A DNA stretch of 64,000 nt from assembly GCA_017993775.1 (NCBI GenBank), contig JAGOMA010000002.1:171646-235645 (forward strand), in the 5' to 3' direction. The notes under the pieces are model-generated. The model was not told the DNA's origin. It did no database searches and was given only the letters and a program-made list of their open reading frames with translations. Positions within the stretch are counted from its first letter, which is position 1; each line of letters begins with the position of its first letter. This document shows positions 60,260 to 64,000 of the stretch, piece by piece. The position numbers and the translations under genes were made by a program. Source of the stretch: Chloroflexota bacterium. GTDB taxonomy: Bacteria; Chloroflexota; Anaerolineae; Promineifilales; Promineifilaceae.

Positions 60260-62434
60260 CTATTTAATAAACAGCATCTCCTGATAAGTCGGCAGCGGCC
60301 ACAAATCATCGGCCACAAGACCTTCCAGTTCGTCTGCATAACCGCGAACGAGACCCATTTGGGGCACAAGATTGCTGCAAGCATACTCCGCTTCCGCCAG
60401 CAGCGAATCCGATTCATGTTCCATCAAAGTTTTCAATTCTGTCAGGCTGTCTTGCAGCAGTTTGACGAGTTCGGTGATTTTGTCCAGGGTATTGGTGTCG
60501 AACTCATACCCTACGGCCTTGAGGTTGGCGCAGGTCACGGCCAGTTGACTTTGGTGACGGATAGCGGCCGGCCAAATCATGGTGCGGCCCATCTCTAACG
60601 TCAATTTAGCTTCCAGGTTCACCGCCTTCACATATTGCTCCAACTTGACATCCAGACGGCTTTCCACCTCGCGATGGGACAAAACATTGTATTTCTCAAA
60701 CAACGCCACGGCTTCAGGGCTGCCAAAAGCGGGCAGGGCGTCTACCGTTGTGCGCAGATTGGGCAGGCCACGGGCGGCCGCTTCACGATGCCAGGCTTCC
60801 GAGTAGCCATCGCCATCGAAGAGAATGGCGCTGTGCTCGTCTAAAACTTCTTTCAAGAGGGCTTGCACGGCCGTGTGGAAATCACCCTCAGCCACCGCTT
60901 CCAACCGCGTCGCCATATAATCCAACGATTCAGCAATAATCGTATTCAACACCGTGATGGGCATGGCAATCGATTGGTTCGCCCCCACAGCCCGAAATTC
61001 AAACTTATTCCCCGTGAACGCAAACGGACTGGTGCGGTTACGGTCGCCGGCGTGCAGCGGCAGCGGAGGCAGCGTGTCTACGCCCAGAGTCAACGTGCCC
61101 GTCTGCTTGGAGGAAGTAGCAGTGCCAACCGCCCGAATTTGCGCGAAAATATCCGACAACTGATCGCCTAAGAAAATCGAGATGATCGCTGGCGGCGCTT
61201 CATTCGCGCCCAACCGATGATCGTTACCGGCCGAAGCTACCACCGAGCGCAGCAGGGGCGCATAGGTGCTGATGGCCCGTACAACTGCCACCACAAAGAC
61301 CAGGAACCGCTCATTGTCGTGCGGCGTATCGCCTGGCTCCAGCAAATTGCCCACGCTGGCGCTGCCCAAAGAATAATTGACGTGTTTGCCAGAACCATTG
61401 ACGCCGGCAAATGGCTTTTCGTGAGTCAGGCAAACCATGCCATATTTCGGGGCTACCCGCTTCAGCGTGGTCATCAGAATTTGTTGATGATCTGTGGCCA
61501 CATTGGCGTTTTCATATACCGGCGCAATTTCATACTGTCCGGGCGCAACTTCATTGTGGCGTGTCTTTACCGGCACGCCTAATTTATACAGTTCGCGTTC
61601 TGCTTCCAGCATAAAACCCAACACCCGCTCCGGAATTGCGCCAAAATAATGGTCCTCAAATTCCTGGCCTTTGGGTGAGGGCGCGCCAAAGAGCGTTCGC
61701 CCGGCAGTCATCAGGTCTGGACGGGCAAAATAGAAATTCCGGTCGATAAGGAAGTACTCTTGCTCTGGTCCGGCCGTCGAAGAAACCATCGCGCCGTCAT
61801 CATCGCCGAACAGGCGAAGAACGCGCTGCGCTTGTTCGTTCAGCGCCTGGTTGGAACGTAGAACCGGCGTTTTCTTGTCCAGCGCCTCGCCGGTCCAAGA
61901 GACAAAGGCGGTGGGGATGCACAAAGTGGTGCCGTTGGGATTTTCCAGGATGTAGGCCGGGCTGGTCACGTCCCAGGCGGTGTAACCACGCGCCTCAAAG
62001 GTGGGGCGAATACCGCCGGTCGGGAAGCTGGAGCCATCCGGCTCGCCCTGGATAAGCTGATAACCGGAGAATTCGGTCACGGCGCTGCCGCCGCCATTGG
62101 GCGAAAGGAAGCTGTCGTGTTTTTCGGCCGTCAGTCCGGTCAACGGATAAAAGACGTGGGCATAATGCGTCGCGCCTTTTTCGATGGCCCAATCTTTCAT
62201 GGCGTTGGCGACCACGTCAGCGACGGTGATGTCCAGCGATTCGCCTTGCTCGATTGTACGCATCAGGGATTTGTACACTTCTTTGGGGAGCCGGTCTTTC
62301 ATAACGGCCGTGCTAAACACGTTAGAGTTGAACAAATCGCGGGTTGGCGTCTCCGCAAAGTTCAACTGCTGCTTCATCGGCGCATAAGCGTTGATCGCAG
62401 CAATGGCATTCAATCGGGTAATGTTTCCACTCAT
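60260..62434 (-). CDS. glnN: Glutamine synthetase type III
   Basis: A 724-residue GSIII enzyme (typical length about 700-730), which forms glutamine from glutamate, ammonia and ATP. Signatures: [20 protein letters not shown] at the start, [17 protein letters not shown] with the metal-binding Glu pair, [40 protein letters not shown] and [20 protein letters not shown]. The ATG at 62434 lies eight bases after GGAG; a TTG two codons upstream is possible. The ammonium transporter gene lies upstream on the same strand, so uptake and assimilation are paired. The long leader carries a promoter, a terminator-like hairpin and a palindrome. Confidence 0.95.
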   Translation of the reverse strand: MSGNITRLNAIAAINAYAPMKQQLNFAETPTRDLFNSNVFSTAVMKDRLPKEVYKSLMRTIEQGESLDITVADVVANAMKDWAIEKGATHYAHVFYPLTGLTAEKHDSFLSPNGGGSAVTEFSGYQLIQGEPDGSSFPTGGIRPTFEARGYTAWDVTSPAYILENPNGTTLCIPTAFVSWTGEALDKKTPVLRSNQALNEQAQRVLRLFGDDDGAMVSSTAGPEQEYFLIDRNFYFARPDLMTAGRTLFGAPSPKGQEFEDHYFGAIPERVLGFMLEAERELYKLGVPVKTRHNEVAPGQYEIAPVYENANVATDHQQILMTTLKRVAPKYGMVCLTHEKPFAGVNGSGKHVNYSLGSASVGNLLEPGDTPHDNERFLVFVVAVVRAISTYAPLLRSVVASAGNDHRLGANEAPPAIISIFLGDQLSDIFAQIRAVGTATSSKQTGTLTLGVDTLPPLPLHAGDRNRTSPFAFTGNKFEFRAVGANQSIAMPITVLNTIIAESLDYMATRLEAVAEGDFHTAVQALLKEVLDEHSAILFDGDGYSEAWHREAAARGLPNLRTTVDALPAFGSPEAVALFEKYNVLSHREVESRLDVKLEQYVKAVNLEAKLTLEMGRTMIWPAAIRHQSQLAVTCANLKAVGYEFDTNTLDKITELVKLLQDSLTELKTLMEHESDSLLAEAEYACSNLVPQMGLVRGYADELEGLVADDLWPLPTYQEMLFIK

Positions 62435-62482
62435 TTCCAAATCTCCTTAAAAATTTTCTGTGTCTGTTCAGTTTCTCTAGGA

Positions 62483-62542
62483 AGACCCTAAGGGTTTCAG
62501 GTCCAAAAAGTCTACCGTCTCAATAGCAAACCCTTAGGGTCT
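62483..62542. repeat. Split palindrome AGACCCTAAGGGTTT / AAACCCTTAGGGTCT in the glnN leader
   Basis: The two 15-bp arms (62483-62497 and 62528-62542) are separated by 30 bases. It lies directly upstream of the glnN ribosome site; the arms are identical to those at 49507-49539. Confidence 0.8.
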
Positions 62543-62555
62543 GCATAGACCAAAC

Positions 62556-62610
62556 AAAAAGGACGCCTCCCAGAGGCACAAACTGATTAAGCGTGTTCTG
62601 GAAGGCGTCC
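62556..62610 (-). terminator. Intrinsic terminator between promoter and glnN
   Basis: Minus strand: GGACGCCTTCCAGA and TCTGGGAGGCGTCC (14 bp, one G-U) with a 22-nt loop, then TTTTTG. It lies about 30 bases after the predicted transcription start and 122 bases before the glnN ATG. Confidence 0.75.
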
Positions 62611-62644
62611 TGGCCTTTAACTGTTATTATTTTGTACAGGTTTA

Positions 62645-62673
62645 AGCATACACAACCTGCTGAATAGCGTCAA
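62645..62673 (-). promoter_or_regulatory. Putative promoter upstream of glnN or of a small RNA
   Basis: Minus strand: TTGACG, 17-bp spacer, TATGCT. It is followed by the terminator at 62556-62610, so it could make a transcript of about 80 nt, or read through into glnN. Confidence 0.55.
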
Positions 62674-62750
62674 ATTAACTTTTGCTACAATTACGTCCTG
62701 TCACTTCGTACAGATTATCCAAACAGGCAGCCATTTGGGCTTCTATGCAT

Positions 62751-62809
62751 AGACCCTAAGGGCTTGATTCCAAAAATCCTAACTGCTTACGCGGAAACCC
62801 TTAGGGTCT
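62751..62809. repeat. Split palindrome AGACCCTAAGGGCTT / AAACCCTTAGGGTCT after the ammonium transporter
   Basis: Arms at 62751-62765 and 62795-62809, 29-base spacer, one change from the copy at 62483. It lies 33 bases past the transporter stop and may serve as its terminator, though no T run follows. Confidence 0.75.
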
Positions 62810-62841
62810 ACTAAAGAACGTTTGCTACAAGTCTAACCTTG

Positions 62842-64000
62842 TCAATCGCCGGCGGCCGGAGATGCCGCGCCCTTCAGAGAGGTGGTCGATTCAATCATGG
62901 GCACAAATTCAGGATAGGAACCGATGCCATGATAGGCCATGTCGATGCCGTTGTCTTCAACTTCGGCCGAAACCCGCAGCCCAATCACTTTGTCGATGAT
63001 AAAGAACATCACGAAAGCCAGCGGCAGCGTCCATAACGTGCAGGCCAAAACGCCCACAGCCTGAACACCTAACTGAGTAAAACCACCACCATGGAGCAAA
63101 CCCAAACCATCCACGCCCCAGATACCAACTGCCAACACGCCAAAGATACCGGCCAGGCCATGAACCGAGAACGCGCCAACGGGATCATCGATCTTCAGGC
63201 GTTCCAGCAAATCGACGCCGAAGTAAGCAATTGCCCCGGCAATCGCGCCAATCATCAATGCCGCGCCGGGAGTGACAAAGGCGCAGGGCGCGGTGATGGC
63301 TACCAAACCGGCTAACGCGCCGTTCATCGCCATGCTAACGTCCCATTTTTTGGTGATAAAGTAAGCCAGGAACATGGCCACAATCGCGCCAGTCGTCGCC
63401 GCAAAGTCAGTGGTGACCACAATCAGGGAAATGGCCTGCGGGTCGGCGGCAAGTTGACTGCCGGGGTTGAACCCAAACCAACCAAACCAGAGGATAAATG
63501 TGCCCAATGCCGCCAGGGTGATATTGTGGCCGCGAATGCTGTGCCCAAATTTCTTATCGCGGCGTTTACCCAGGATGATGGTTCCGGCGAGGCCGACGTA
63601 AGCGCCAACCATGTGTACTACGGAAGAACCGGCAAAGTCCAGGTAGCCCATTTGCGCCAACCAGCCGCCGCCCCACACCCAATGCCCAAACACGGGGTAG
63701 ATGATCAGGCCAACAAAGAAGCTGTAGGCCAGGTCGGCTTTGAAGTCGGTGCGTTCGGCCATTAGCCCGGAAGCGATGGTGGATGCGGCCGCGCAAAAAG
63801 CGAATTGGAAAAAGAAAAAGGCCAGGGTTGGAATGGTCAGGCCGGGGTAAACGTCCGGCAGACCAGAGAGGAAGAACCATTCTTTGCCAAAAAAGCCGTT
63901 ACCCGCGCCAAACATGATGCCAAACCCGGCGATGATGAAGCCAACGGTGGTCATGGTGGTGTCCATGAGGTTTTCGGCCATGATGTTGACGACGTTTTTG
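62842..64000 (-). CDS. amt: Ammonium transporter (Amt family), N-terminus beyond the window
   Basis: The frame is open to the right edge, so the start lies outside; at least 385 residues are present. The upstream codons give KNVVNIMAENLMD, the conserved segment before the third helix, so the Met in IMAENL is internal and not the start. Amt signatures: FADGSSVVHM-like LDFAGSSVVHMVGAYVGLAG, ILWFGWFGFNPGSQL and FGVDLLERLKIDDPVGAFSV followed by HGLAGIFG. Both pore histidine regions are present (VVHMVG and VHGLAG). It imports ammonium for the glutamine synthetase encoded just downstream. No glnK/glnB gene lies in the 400-base gap. Confidence 0.95.
   Translation of the reverse strand, partial: KNVVNIMAENLMDTTMTTVGFIIAGFGIMFGAGNGFFGKEWFFLSGLPDVYPGLTIPTLAFFFFQFAFCAAASTIASGLMAERTDFKADLAYSFFVGLIIYPVFGHWVWGGGWLAQMGYLDFAGSSVVHMVGAYVGLAGTIILGKRRDKKFGHSIRGHNITLAALGTFILWFGWFGFNPGSQLAADPQAISLIVVTTDFAATTGAIVAMFLAYFITKKWDVSMAMNGALAGLVAITAPCAFVTPGAALMIGAIAGAIAYFGVDLLERLKIDDPVGAFSVHGLAGIFGVLAVGIWGVDGLGLLHGGGFTQLGVQAVGVLACTLWTLPLAFVMFFIIDKVIGLRVSAEVEDNGIDMAYHGIGSYPEFVPMIESTTSLKGAASPAAGD

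Overview
The window looks like a piece of a Chloroflexota chromosome, probably Anaerolineae-like. This rests on the gene repertoire: type III glutamine synthetase, TgpA-type transglutaminase, DUF2723 membrane protein, caa3-type oxidase with CtaG and SURF1, CpaB-like pilus proteins, and a secreted propeller protein with a C-terminal LPL-type tail. It is inference, since no rRNA or taxonomic marker is present. The DNA is moderately GC-rich and densely coding. There are no insertion sequences with transposases, no CRISPR array and no rRNA.

Layout. 1-6034: end of malQ, a KimA-like permease coupled to a zinc-ribbon protein, and an MrfA-like helicase carrying an inserted HNH nuclease domain. 6189-11197: a secreted beta-propeller protein, a decayed copy of the helicase 5' end, and two CpaB-like proteins. 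11303-20556: Nudix regulator, DtxR regulator, M3 peptidase, tRNA-Phe/Gly/Cys operon, tRNA-Sec on the other strand, PhzF, GH13 amylase, DUF1499, a Het-C-like protein, ornithine aminotransferase and an SCP2 protein. 21242-31788: three secreted clan-A glycosidase-like proteins, CopD-like protein, sugar transferase, rtcA, RNase Z and an FAD oxidoreductase. 31797-38664 (minus): MASE1 hybrid kinase, an MDR dehydrogenase coupled to a RibA-RibD reductase fusion, and a polysaccharide deacetylase. 38947-49410: ECF sigma factor and the aerobic terminal oxidase cluster (coxB, coxA, coxD-like, coxC, ctaG, surf1), then a transglutaminase. 49615-64000: GAF-PAS adenylate cyclase, DUF2723 protein, GT4 glycosyltransferase, SbcC, HhH protein, YgiT-type zinc finger, a candidate PD-(D/E)XK protein, glutamine synthetase III and an ammonium transporter cut by the right edge.

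The most striking feature is not a gene. The palindromic octamer ACGGCCGT occurs about 130 times by hand count (roughly one per 490 bases; about 1-2 expected by chance), inside genes in all frames, between genes and inside terminators. Layered on this are other small repeats: heptamer arrays that supply gene ends or in-frame peptides, and a 15-bp-arm palindrome (AGACCCTAAGGGTTT type) found between genes and once in frame inside the HNH domain. Several leaders (rocD, glnN, the 1030-aa anchored protein) show a promoter followed by an intrinsic-terminator-like hairpin before the gene, suggesting attenuation or small RNAs.
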